Source of the DNA: Burkholderiales bacterium
Lineage (GTDB): Bacteria > Pseudomonadota > Gammaproteobacteria > Burkholderiales > CAIKXV01
Direction: 5' to 3'
Assembly (NCBI GenBank): GCA_014379045.1
Contig: JACMMK010000484.1
Location: forward strand, 1-11,207
Length of the DNA stretch: 11,207 nt
Under the pieces are notes generated by a model. The model saw only the letters and a program-made list of their open reading frames with translations, searched no databases and was not told where the DNA came from. The position numbers and the translations under genes are program-made. This document shows, one piece after another, positions 1-7,159 of this stretch. Positions within the stretch are counted from its first letter, which is position 1; each line of letters starts with the position of its first letter.

Positions 1-267
1 AAGCTTCCTTCGTTTCGTGCAAGCACTTAGTCTCTTCAAGCTTCCAGCCAACCTCCAAAGCAGCTCGCGCCACCCAAAAGTCAACCTTCCACCCGCTTCC
101 ACCAAGCACCCACACCTATCGGCTGTAGTTTGTTAAAGAGCAAACGCCATCACGGCGTACCCGCTCATGCATACCACTACATGCGCGGCTTCGTTCATCA
201 GCCCCCTGCTTGACGCATTCGACTCGCTGAACAGCACGGCGAATCTGCAGTGAGGCGGTGAACGGGG
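1..267 (-). ncRNA. Leader of a ribosomal RNA operon (16S gene beyond the left edge)
   Basis: Read on the minus strand, this is the transcribed leader between an rRNA promoter and the 16S gene. It contains a boxA antitermination element preceded by a boxB-like hairpin, then a GTGTGGGTGC stretch in the place where boxC-like sequence follows boxA in proteobacterial rRNA leaders. No 16S sequence (for example the AGAGTTTGATC block) is visible, so mature 16S begins outside the window. The octamer AAGCTTCC occurs twice (1-8 and 38-45). The transcription start is set about 7 nt after the -10 box and is approximate. The identification rests on recognising the Burkholderiales leader pattern GCTCTTTAACAAACTACAGC. 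Confidence 0.85.
131..158 (-). promoter_or_regulatory. boxB-boxA antitermination elements of the rRNA leader
   Basis: On the minus strand TGCTCTTTAACA (131-142) matches the rRNA boxA consensus bound by NusB-NusE. Just upstream in the transcript, ACGCC-GTGAT-GGCGT (144-158) forms a 5-bp hairpin with a 5-nt loop, as expected of boxB. Both are seen directly; their function in rRNA antitermination is established for proteobacteria. Confidence 0.88.
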
Positions 268-273
268 AGGCGA

Positions 274-302
274 ATAATAGCGCTACTGCCCGACCTATGC
301 AA
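274..302 (-). promoter_or_regulatory. rRNA operon P1-type sigma-70 promoter
   Basis: On the minus strand a -35 box TTGCAT (297-302) is separated by exactly 17 nt from a -10 box TATTAT (274-279). A GC-rich discriminator (TCGCCTCCCC) follows, as is usual for stringently controlled rRNA promoters. Positions 303-335, upstream of -35, are A/T-rich and could be an UP element. The promoter lies about 65-90 nt beyond the stop codon of the deacetylase gene, which reads in the same direction. Confidence 0.8.
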
Positions 303-365
303 CAGTGGATTGAAGATTATCGCAATTAATCGGGCATTTCCTGACCACGTAACCGAATCAGCCGG

Positions 366-1241
366 TTACGACGCCAACCCGCGCTGCTGCACGTACCAAT
401 CGTGGATCTTCTCACCGGTCCAGAACACGACCCCGGGCTGCTGCGCAAGCCGCGTGAATACGCGCTCGAAATAAGCAATACGGTGCGGTACCCCCGAAAT
501 ATACGGGTGCACCGCAATCGCCATCACCTTCGGTCGGTCTGCCGACTCGCCATAGACGCAGTCGAAATAATCCATACAGCGCTGTTCGAATTCCGCGGCG
601 TTGTGACGTGCCACCATCATCATCGAAATGTCGTTCAACTCGACGGTGTACGGCATCGTCACGAGCGGACCGAAGCGCGTGTGCATCGTGCACGGTTCAT
701 CGTCGATCACCCAGTCCGCCGTGTATTTGATCCCCGCCTCGGCGAGGAAATCAGGCGTGTCGAGCGTCTCGGTCAGTCCCGGAGCGAGCCAGCCGACGGG
801 GGCCTTGCCGGTGAATGCCGCGATCGCCTCGACGGTGCGCGCGATCGTCGCGCGTTCGTCGAGCTCCTGGTGCGTCGGACGCTGATCGTAGCCGTGCCCC
901 ATGAACTCCCAACCCGACGCAAGCGCCGCGGCCGCGACCTGGGGGTAGTCGGTACACACGGCACCGTTGATCGCGAGAGTCGGTGTGATGCTCAGACGAT
1001 CCAGCACCTGCTTGATGCGCCAGAAGCCGACGCGCATGCCGTATTCATGCCACCCCCAGTGCGGCACGTCCGGCAAGCTGGTGACATGCGTGGGCGGGGG
1101 CAGCACCTGGCGCGGCATCGCGCGTTCGATGCGCCACACCTCGACGTTGACGATCGGCCAGACGATTAGACGTGCGTTGTCGAGTCTGAGCGGCTTGCGC
1201 TCGACGATCGGATCGAAGGGAATGCGTTGCGAAGGAATCAT
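366..1241 (-). CDS. Polysaccharide deacetylase family protein, PuuE-like (NodB fold)
   Basis: A 291-residue protein of the NodB-homology/carbohydrate esterase 4 superfamily, closest in pattern to the PuuE/allantoinase-like branch. Visible signatures are WEFMGHGYDQRPTH (residues 111-124, the histidine metal-motif region), GWLAPGLTET (150-159) and AVHPYISGVPHR (243-254) near the C-terminus. The usual TFDDG motif with the catalytic Asp is replaced by VNVEVW (31-36). No signal peptide is seen, so the protein is probably cytoplasmic, which argues against a cell-wall substrate. The chosen ATG has GGAG six nt upstream; a TTG codon 13 codons earlier (1280) stays in frame but has no ribosome site. It lies just downstream of the Bug receptor gene and is probably co-transcribed with it. 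Family membership is confident; hydrolysis of a ureide or other cyclic amide is inference. Confidence 0.85.
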   Translation of the reverse strand: MIPSQRIPFDPIVERKPLRLDNARLIVWPIVNVEVWRIERAMPRQVLPPPTHVTSLPDVPHWGWHEYGMRVGFWRIKQVLDRLSITPTLAINGAVCTDYPQVAAAALASGWEFMGHGYDQRPTHQELDERATIARTVEAIAAFTGKAPVGWLAPGLTETLDTPDFLAEAGIKYTADWVIDDEPCTMHTRFGPLVTMPYTVELNDISMMMVARHNAAEFEQRCMDYFDCVYGESADRPKVMAIAVHPYISGVPHRIAYFERVFTRLAQQPGVVFWTGEKIHDWYVQQRGLAS

Positions 1242-1298
1242 CCGATGCTCCAGGCGTTCTGCGGTCAATTCGATCGGCAAGGATAAACGAGAGTCGCG

Positions 1299-2306
1299 CT
1301 ACTCGATCTTCGCCCCTGACGCCTTGACCACGCGCCCGAGCTTGACGATCTCGGACTGAATGAACTTGCCGAACTGATCTGGCGACGACGTGATGCCTTC
1401 GGCGCCTTGCGCCGCCAGGATGTCGCGGACCTCGGTCGATCCGATGATCTTCACGATCTCGGCGTGCAGACGCGAGATCACTTCCTTCGCCATTCCCGCG
1501 GGACCCATGATGCCGCTATACAACACCAGATCGAAACCTGCGAGGCCTGCTTCGGCCATCGTCGGTACGTCGGGCAGCGAGGCATTTCGCTTGGGCGTCG
1601 TCACCGCGAGCACGCGAACCTTGCCCGCCTTGATCTGAGGCAAGGCTGCCGGCATCGTCGCGAAGACGAGGTTGACCTGGTCCCCCAGCAGCGCCGCAAC
1701 CGCCGGCGCACTGCCGTTATATGGAATGTGCGCCATCTCCAGCTTGGCCGACGTGCGATAGCTCTCGGCCGCCAGATGCAGGATCGTGCCGTTGCCCGAC
1801 GACCCGTAGTTCATCTGACCGCCCTTCGCGCGGATCATCGCAGTCAGATCGGAAAGCGTCTTGACCTGGAGATTCTGATTCACGACGAGCGCGAGCGGCG
1901 TTGCCGCGACGAGCGTGATTCCGGTGAAATCACGAACGGAGTCATACGGCAGCTTCGAATAAAGCGTGGCGTTGATCGCGTGTGTCGTGATGTCCTGGAT
2001 CATGATCGTATAGCCGTCGGGATTGGCCTTCGCAACGATCCCGGCGCCGATCGTCGTCCCCGCGCCAGGCCGGTTGTCGACAACCACCTGTTGCCCGAAC
2101 GAGGTGCCCAGCCGCTGCGCGATGATGCGTCCCAGCACGTCCGAAATGCCGCCGGGTGCGAACGGCACCACCAGGCGAATCGCGCGGTTCGGATAGGCGC
2201 CCTGAGCGTAAACCCCGTCGAAAGGCAGCATGGCCGCGCTGGCGAGCATGGCGGCGAAAGAAAACTTCAGCGAAACGTGCATCGTGGAAAGACCCCGTCG
2301 GTTCAT
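1299..2306 (-). CDS. Bug-type tripartite tricarboxylate transporter substrate-binding protein (TctC family)
   Basis: A periplasmic solute receptor of 335 residues, the usual length for the family. A signal peptide covers about residues 1-34, with likely cleavage after VYA. The mature protein opens with YPNRAIRLVVPFAPGG (38-53), the hallmark of Bug proteins. GQQVVVDNRPGAG (71-83), ANPDGYT (94-100) and PYNGSAPAVAALLGDQV (195-211) follow, along with LPDVPTMAEAG (244-254). These receptors generally bind carboxylates, amino acids or nicotinate-like ligands; the ligand here cannot be read from sequence. The ATG has AAAAGG at 5 nt; an ATG eight codons later is a weaker alternative. No TctA/TctB membrane genes are in the window, so this is probably an orphan receptor, common in Burkholderiales. 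The stop lies 57 nt before the downstream deacetylase start, suggesting one operon. Confidence 0.94.
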   Translation of the reverse strand: MNRRGLSTMHVSLKFSFAAMLASAAMLPFDGVYAQGAYPNRAIRLVVPFAPGGISDVLGRIIAQRLGTSFGQQVVVDNRPGAGTTIGAGIVAKANPDGYTIMIQDITTHAINATLYSKLPYDSVRDFTGITLVAATPLALVVNQNLQVKTLSDLTAMIRAKGGQMNYGSSGNGTILHLAAESYRTSAKLEMAHIPYNGSAPAVAALLGDQVNLVFATMPAALPQIKAGKVRVLAVTTPKRNASLPDVPTMAEAGLAGFDLVLYSGIMGPAGMAKEVISRLHAEIVKIIGSTEVRDILAAQGAEGITSSPDQFGKFIQSEIVKLGRVVKASGAKIE

Positions 2307-2658
2307 CGAAACCTTTTATCTAGCAAATGCTGCGCCACGAAGACCGAATCGCGCGGTGTTCGCGTCCCGCGCGGTGGGCGCTGACGCTACGGCTTGCGGT
2401 GATCTCAAGGCTGGCGCGCTCGAATGTACATGAGATACGAACGTGCTCCATCCGATGCGAGGGTGACTTAGCGTCGTCCTGCGTGGCGAATCACGCAATC
2501 GCGATCGCCGCGGGAGCAGCGATGCGTGGATCGCATTTGCACTCGATCATGCCAGACGTGCCGCGTTGCGCTCGATGCGAAGCGGCGGCAGGCCCGCGAC
2601 CTCGAACGTGGCCGAGGCCAGCCCGATGCCAGCGTCATCCAATCCAGCGTTCCATGAA
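2307..2658. other. Intergenic region upstream of the Bug gene
   Basis: No convincing gene is present. The region should carry the promoter of the Bug-deacetylase operon, but no clear -35/-10 pair was found. Visible items are a perfect palindrome ATGTACAT (2424-2431), a weak dyad GCGAT-N6-ATCGC (2519-2534), and a protein-like minus-strand stretch ending at a TGA at 2547-2549 (described under findings). Plus-strand open frames here have compositions typical of antisense or chance reading of GC-rich DNA. Confidence 0.6.
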
Positions 2659-3975
2659 CTATCCTTTCGCGTCGAGCAACGAAACGAGGCGAGCGTACGT
2701 TGCTTGAACCGAAGCGCGGTCGTACGCGGCGGGAACGCTGCGGTCGACGACCTCAATTACGAGCGCGGCCTGCTGGCGAATCGCCGATCGGCGATGAGGA
2801 TCCTCGGTTTGCATGGCGAGGATTTCCAGAATCTGGACAAGCCGCGATAGAGTCGCTACGTTGCCGTCGGCGTTCTGGCGGATCTGATCGAACGACTCGC
2901 CTAGCAGGCGCTGAAAGGTCGGGCCGCGCGTGACGAGTCGAAGGCGACTCCCATCGCTTCGGCGCGGCGGCTCGATCGCGCGAGTGGCTAGCCGCGCGAG
3001 GATTGCACCCAGGAAGTCGAGGCAGTGGATCGCGGTCGTCGTGTCGTTGATTCCGGGCGACAGCGCCTTGAGCGCAACGTCGACGATCTGCCGGATTCCA
3101 TACGCCGCGTCCTGGGTCAAGGTACGTTGACGGCCGGTCGCGTACGCCTTGTTGAGAGTTCGAACCAATGCCTCGTCCCGCTTTCCGCCGGTCACGGACG
3201 CAATCGACGCCCCCTCGATGACGAACTCGCCGATAGCCCGTTCCATTTTCACGACGATGTCGCGTTCGCGCGCAAGTTCGAATAGGGCGTCGGCATCGAC
3301 CGCCTGGATGTATCCCGTCTTCAGTGACGGAACCATCGTCCATGTGCCGGGATAGGCGTGCTCCGCCTGCGGCGAATCCTCGGAAACCGGGTTCCCGACG
3401 TCAGCTGGAAACAGTCTATCGACCGCCTCGAGCGTCTCGCGCGCCGCCGATTCGATGATGCTCGTCGCCTGGATCGAGACGGCCACGTGATGGATGAAGA
3501 AGATCAGGAACCCGATGGCGACGAATGCGAGGAGCAGCGCAGTGAGCACTGCGATTGCCGGCACGAACACCACTTCGTCGCCGCCTCGAATCGTCCGCAA
3601 GACAACGAGGCAATAGGCAAAGACGCCGAGGAAAACGCCGAGCACGATCTGGTTGGCGCGATCCCGCATGAAGTTCTGCAGGATCCGCGATGAATACTGG
3701 CTCGATGCCAGGGTAAGCGCGACGATCGTGATCGAAAACGTGACACCCGCCACTGTGATCATCGAGCCCGCGATGCTCGTGAGCAGCCCGCGGGATCCGG
3801 CGGCGCCTACCCCGAAAAGACGCGGCCACCGCTCCAACAGGTAGTCCATGTCGAGCAAGGCCCCGGCGTCGACCATCACCGCGGCAAGGACAACCGCGCC
3901 AATGACGATCAGCGCCGGAACGAGCCAGAGGCTCGAGCGCAGCTGATCCCAGAGTCGACGCAACTTCTTCATCAT
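2659..3975 (-). CDS. DUF2254 domain-containing membrane protein
   Basis: A 438-residue predicted inner-membrane protein of the DUF2254 family, whose biochemical role is unknown. Four hydrophobic segments are visible at about residues 16-36, 66-91, 109-127 and 136-161. A soluble cytoplasmic part of roughly 275 residues follows. Family-typical stretches are TFSITIVALTLASSQYSSR (79-97), GYIQAVDADALFELA (221-235) and ALSPGINDTTTA (304-315), where relatives usually have NDP. The frame is open to 4140, but the ATG pair at 3970-3975 fits best: GAGGGG lies 8 nt upstream, and MMKKLRRLW leads directly into TM1, giving the normal family length. It has no close partner: 350 bp separates it from the Bug gene and over 550 bp lies upstream, so it is probably monocistronic. 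Confidence 0.9.
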   Translation of the reverse strand: MMKKLRRLWDQLRSSLWLVPALIVIGAVVLAAVMVDAGALLDMDYLLERWPRLFGVGAAGSRGLLTSIAGSMITVAGVTFSITIVALTLASSQYSSRILQNFMRDRANQIVLGVFLGVFAYCLVVLRTIRGGDEVVFVPAIAVLTALLLAFVAIGFLIFFIHHVAVSIQATSIIESAARETLEAVDRLFPADVGNPVSEDSPQAEHAYPGTWTMVPSLKTGYIQAVDADALFELARERDIVVKMERAIGEFVIEGASIASVTGGKRDEALVRTLNKAYATGRQRTLTQDAAYGIRQIVDVALKALSPGINDTTTAIHCLDFLGAILARLATRAIEPPRRSDGSRLRLVTRGPTFQRLLGESFDQIRQNADGNVATLSRLVQILEILAMQTEDPHRRSAIRQQAALVIEVVDRSVPAAYDRASVQATYARLVSLLDAKG

Positions 3976-4533
3976 GTGCAGCGCCCCTCGATGGCACAGG
4001 CGCGCCAACGTGGATTCGGTACGGGACGTCTGGGCGAAGGGGACGCCGCCCGGTAGCAAAGTCCGCTCGGGCTCTGACGCGAGCGTCGGGCCCGGTAGGC
4101 GATGCGGCGTTCCATGCGTGGGTTCGGACATACTCGACACACGTCTGCCACCCGGGGGCCAGATTCAACCAGCGCAACGCGTACGTGATATTTTCGCGCG
4201 GACGGGCGGCGCGCATCCCCGTGCCGCTCGATACCGAGGCAGCCTTACCCGTGCGCAACAGGTTGCGGCCGCCACCCGACACGCGTGTTCAGCCATGGCA
4301 GCAAACCCATCAACCAGTACGGCACCGAGCCGGATACGCAGGACTCGCCGCGGCAAGTACTGGCGGGCCCACCCCTGTGCGCATTGCACGAGCGGCCGGC
4401 TGGGTGAGTTCCGGGACAGCGCGTCGTGACGCGCACTCGCACCCGACACGTGGCGCGGTTTGCTGAGATGTGATGCAAGCCGCTGCGCGCTGTGCCGCAA
4501 ACTTTGGCCACAAAAGTCACAGCCGGAAACGGA
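3976..4533. other. Intergenic region between DUF2254 and tRNA-fMet
   Basis: About 560 bp with no gene I can support. The part nearest the DUF2254 start should hold its promoter, but no good sigma-70 pair was found. A 16-bp dyad GCGCGTC-GT-GACGCGC lies at 4419-4434. A 40-codon plus-strand frame from GTG 4285 to TGA 4407 looks protein-like in places but has no ribosome binding site. Minus-strand frames crossing the tRNA gene are artefacts of translating the tRNA. Confidence 0.55.
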
Positions 4534-4560
4534 AAGGGCCCGCAATTGCTGCGAGCCCTT
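4534..4560 (-). terminator. Hairpin terminator downstream of tRNA-fMet
   Basis: AAGGGC (4534-4539) pairs with GCCCTT (4555-4560), and inside it CGCA pairs with TGCG around a short ATTGC loop. On the minus strand the hairpin is followed by TTTCCGTTTCC, an interrupted U tract. It starts 8 nt past the tRNA CCA end, which fits a rho-independent terminator for the tRNA transcript. Confidence 0.75.
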
Positions 4561-4567
4561 GACTGAT

Positions 4568-4644
<77 letters not shown>

Positions 4645-4655
4645 TCTGTGCAAGG

Positions 4656-4684
4656 ACAATACAACGACACGCTCGGGTAGTCAA
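4656..4684 (-). promoter_or_regulatory. Promoter of tRNA-fMet
   Basis: On the minus strand, -35 TTGACT (4679-4684) and -10 TATTGT (4656-4661) are separated by exactly 17 nt. The -10 box ends 11 nt before the mature tRNA 5' end, leaving a very short leader. It sits 58 nt beyond the stop codon of the ParA-like gene. Confidence 0.82.
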
Positions 4685-4742
4685 CGAGCAGGATCTCGTT
4701 TGTCGCCAGCATCGTTGGCGGGCTTCCACCGCCCGTCTCCCG

Positions 4743-5381
4743 TCAATCGTGCTTTCCGGTGGCGTCGATCCACTCGACGATCGGCTGCCACTGCTCGACG
4801 TCCCGCTCGCCGACATGGCGAGGCAGGTCGAAGATCGACATGCCGTTGAACGCCGCGTTGGCATACACCACGGTGTCGCGCAGGAACGCAAGCACCGGCA
4901 GATCGAACTGACCCAGAAACGCCTCGAGCGTCGCCGCGGCGCGGGTTCGGGCATCGACCCGCATGCCGACGATGCCGACAAGCGTTTTCTCCTTGCGCAC
5001 CGCCTTTTCCTCGGCGAGCAATGCGAGGAAATCGCGCGTCGCCGCCATGTCGAACAACGAGGGCTGCAAAGGCACCAGCACGCGCCTGGACGGCTTCAGC
5101 GCGTGCGCCAGATTCTTGCCGTGCAAGCCGGCCGGCGAGTCGATCACCAACCAGTCAGAATTGCGGCCGCTCTTCAGTTCGCCGTCTTCGCGGGTATCCA
5201 GTGCGCGGATCAGCGGCAACTCCGCGGGACGCAAACCCAGCCATTCGGTCGCCGATTTCTGTCGATCGAGATCGCACATGACGGCTGCACGTCCACTCGA
5301 AGCGAGATAGCCGGCGACATTGGTAGACAAGGTAGTCTTCCCGCTTCCGCCTTTCGGATTGGCGATCAAAATCGTGTGCAT
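4743..5381 (-). CDS. ParA/MinD-family (deviant Walker A) ATPase
   Basis: A 212-residue P-loop ATPase of the ParA/MinD superfamily, smaller than chromosomal Soj/ParA and close to the short ParF-like or orphan ParA types. The deviant Walker A motif is KGGSGKTT (residues 10-17, signature Lys10, catalytic Lys15). Walker A' is CDLDRQKSATEW (36-47) and Walker B is WLVIDSPAG (77-85). The C-terminal RDTVVYANAAFNGMSIFDLP also fits the family. Such proteins dimerise on ATP, bind DNA non-specifically through basic residues and position cargo. There is no N-terminal helix-turn-helix and no ParB in the window. The ATG at 5381 begins right at the fold, with AAGG upstream at a long spacing; the longer open frame overlaps scpB. 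It starts 4 nt after the scpB stop, so it is almost certainly co-translated with scpAB. The cargo is unknown. Confidence 0.9.
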   Translation of the reverse strand: MHTILIANPKGGSGKTTLSTNVAGYLASSGRAAVMCDLDRQKSATEWLGLRPAELPLIRALDTREDGELKSGRNSDWLVIDSPAGLHGKNLAHALKPSRRVLVPLQPSLFDMAATRDFLALLAEEKAVRKEKTLVGIVGMRVDARTRAAATLEAFLGQFDLPVLAFLRDTVVYANAAFNGMSIFDLPRHVGERDVEQWQPIVEWIDATGKHD

Positions 5382-5385
5382 GCGT

Positions 5386-6204
5386 TCAACGACCTTCCGA
5401 CGAAGACCCGGCGTCCGCGCCGCCGTCGTCCTCGCCCGCATCGCTGCCCGAGCGGTCCGCATTCGAAGCAGTATCGGGATCGGGATCTGGGTCGGGGTGG
5501 AGGGCGGCGACCGCGTCGACCGCATGCAAGATCTCGACCAGCGCCACTTCACGCGCCTGGGTCACCCCATCGCTCTCCCCTGCCAGAGCGGGCGCTGCAG
5601 ACGGCGCATCGATGGATGGACCTTCATTGGGCAGCGTCGTCTCGACCAGCGCCCCCAGGTCTTCGAGCGGCGGCAGATCGCCGAGCGAAGTCAGATTCAG
5701 GTCATCGAGGAACTGTGCGGTGGTCGCGTACAACGCCGGGCGTCCCGGTACTTCCTTGTGACCGATCGCCTCCACCCAGCCGCGCTGTTCCAGCGTTTTC
5801 ACCAGCGCACCGGACACGGTGACGCCGCGCACCGATTCGATGTCCCCCCGCGTGACCGGTTGGCGATAGGCGATGATCGCGAGCGTCTCCATCACCGCGC
5901 GCGAATAGCGCGGCGGCTTCTCCGGTCGCAGGCGGTCGAGGAACTGCTGCAGTTCCGGCCGGGCGCGAAAGCGCCAGCCGCTCGCGACCTGCGTGAGCTC
6001 GATACCGCGCCCTTCCCAGTCCGCGCGCAACGCCTCGAGCAGGCGGCGAATCGGCTCGGCGGCCAGTTCCTCGTCGAACAGCCTGCGCAGCTGCGCTATC
6101 GACAGTGGCTCCTCGGCAGTCAGCAGGGCAGTTTCGAGCACGCGCTTAACATGCTCGACATCGAACGGCAGGTCGGTCGCTTCGGTCACCGCGATCCCGG
6201 TCAT
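5386..6204 (-). CDS. scpB: Segregation and condensation protein B
   Basis: ScpB, the dimeric winged-helix (kite) subunit of the SMC-ScpAB condensin complex, which binds ScpA and regulates loading and compaction of the chromosome. Two winged-helix domains span about residues 15-90 and 98-175. Recognisable stretches are LETALLTAEEPLS (23-35) and YSRAVMETLAIIAYRQPVTR (100-119), then IESVRGVTVSGALVKTLEQR (122-141) and GRPALYATTAQFLDDL (154-169). The fold is followed by a long acidic, low-complexity tail (about 190-272) containing PDPDPDPD at 237-244, making the protein 272 residues against roughly 190-200 in Bacillus. The ATG overlaps the scpA stop as ATGA, indicating translational coupling. Confidence 0.96.
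   Translation of the reverse strand: MTGIAVTEATDLPFDVEHVKRVLETALLTAEEPLSIAQLRRLFDEELAAEPIRRLLEALRADWEGRGIELTQVASGWRFRARPELQQFLDRLRPEKPPRYSRAVMETLAIIAYRQPVTRGDIESVRGVTVSGALVKTLEQRGWVEAIGHKEVPGRPALYATTAQFLDDLNLTSLGDLPPLEDLGALVETTLPNEGPSIDAPSAAPALAGESDGVTQAREVALVEILHAVDAVAALHPDPDPDPDTASNADRSGSDAGEDDGGADAGSSSEGR
5473..5496. repeat. Imperfect 6-bp tandem repeat encoding Pro-Asp repeats
   Basis: Four hexamers in a row, ATCGGG ATCGGG ATCTGG GTCGGG on the plus strand, encode PDPDPDPD on the minus strand within the ScpB tail. This is in-frame low complexity that could vary in copy number by slippage without shifting the frame. Confidence 0.75.
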
Positions 6205-7079
6205 TTCTGTTCGATCGCCGTCGAGGCGAACTCGATGGCGGTCGCCGGCGGGTCGGATGCGGCGCCCGCCAGCCGTACATGGATCGGCGCAAAAGGTGCC
6301 TGCTGCGTGATCACGATCAACGACTCGCGCGCGAGTTCAAGCAGCGCGAGCAGGTTGACGACAATGACCGGCACCCCGGCCGTGGCTTCGAACAGGTCGA
6401 AAAAGTCCACGTACTGGCGGTCCTGCAGGCGCCGCAGGATGCGGCTCATGTGTTCGCGCACCGACAACTCTTCGCGCGTGATCCGATGGTGCCGGTTCAA
6501 CCGCGCGCGGGCGAGCAGCGTAAGCCACACCGCCTTCAGATCTTCCGGATCGACGTGCGGCGGCAGCTCGAGCGCCTCGCGTTCGAACAGCACATGCACG
6601 CGCTCGAAATCGCGGTCGATGTGAGGCAGCGCGTTCAAGCGCTGCGCCGCGAGCTTGATCTGCTCGTAATCGAGCAACCTGCGCGCCAACTCGGCGCGAG
6701 GGTCGCTCTCCTCAGGTAGCGCCGACGGTGGCCGCGGCAGCAGCATCCGCGACTTGATTTCGATCAACAGCGCCGCCATCAGCAGATACTCGGCAGCGAG
6801 TTCGAGCCGATTATCGGTCATCACGTCGATGTACTCGAGATACTGGCGCGTCAGTTGCGCCATCGGAATATCGAGTACGTCCAGGTTCTGCTTGCGGATC
6901 AGATACAGCAGCAGATCGAGCGGCCCTTCGAAACTCTCCAGGATGATCTGCAGTGCATCCGGCGGAATGTACAGATCCTGCGGCACGTTGAGCATCGGCG
7001 CGCCGTGGATGCGCGCCACGCTCGCGACCAGTTCGGGTGCGGGCGACAGGTCGAGGGTCGCGTTCTGGATGAGTGTCAT
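6201..7079 (-). CDS. scpA: Segregation and condensation protein A
   Basis: ScpA, the kleisin that bridges the SMC heads and carries the ScpB dimer in bacterial condensin. The N-terminal SMC-neck-binding part shows the family hallmark FEGPLDLLLYLIRKQNLDVLD (50-70, in pieces). It continues with IPMAQLTRQYLEYIDVM and LELAAEYLLMAALLIEIKSR (92-111), then RMLLPRP. The C-terminal winged helix that contacts the SMC cap lies at about 200-265. The protein is 292 residues. The ATG at 7079 was chosen because the upstream open frame is Arg-rich and unlike any ScpA N-terminus; no good Shine-Dalgarno is visible, and an in-frame ATG at codon 29 is an alternative. It lies 80 nt after the trpS stop and overlaps scpB by 4 nt. 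A GC dyad (AGCCGC 7100-7105 / GCGGCT 7123-7128) lies upstream without a U tract. Confidence 0.95.
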   Translation of the reverse strand: MTLIQNATLDLSPAPELVASVARIHGAPMLNVPQDLYIPPDALQIILESFEGPLDLLLYLIRKQNLDVLDIPMAQLTRQYLEYIDVMTDNRLELAAEYLLMAALLIEIKSRMLLPRPPSALPEESDPRAELARRLLDYEQIKLAAQRLNALPHIDRDFERVHVLFEREALELPPHVDPEDLKAVWLTLLARARLNRHHRITREELSVREHMSRILRRLQDRQYVDFFDLFEATAGVPVIVVNLLALLELARESLIVITQQAPFAPIHVRLAGAASDPPATAIEFASTAIEQK

Positions 7080-7159
7080 GGCCGCGCGCAGTTTACCGTA
7101 GCCGCTCTCCGGTCGCCGTACCGCGGCTGCGAGTTCGCCCGGACACCTGGGCGTGCCCC

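Noticed and set aside
1407..2384. 325-codon plus-strand open frame antisense to the Bug gene
   Set aside because: It is an Arg/His/Asp-rich shadow of a convincing signal-peptide-bearing Bug receptor.
2327..2707. 126-codon plus-strand open frame in the gap after DUF2254
   Set aside because: It is Arg/Ala/Cys-rich with no ribosome binding site, no recognised domain and overlap with the DUF2254 gene end.
3976..4140. 55-residue N-terminal extension of the DUF2254 protein
   Set aside because: The frame is open, but the extension lacks family resemblance, while the internal ATG pair has a GAGGGG ribosome site and gives the normal family length.
5320..6624. 434-codon plus-strand open frame antisense to scpB and scpA
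   Set aside because: The opposite strand carries clear ScpA and ScpB proteins with family motifs; this frame is an Arg-rich shadow.
7100..7128. AGCCGC/GCGGCT dyad between trpS and scpA as a terminator
   Set aside because: It has a 17-nt loop, a short stem and no U tract on the minus strand, so it does not support a transcription stop in the cluster.
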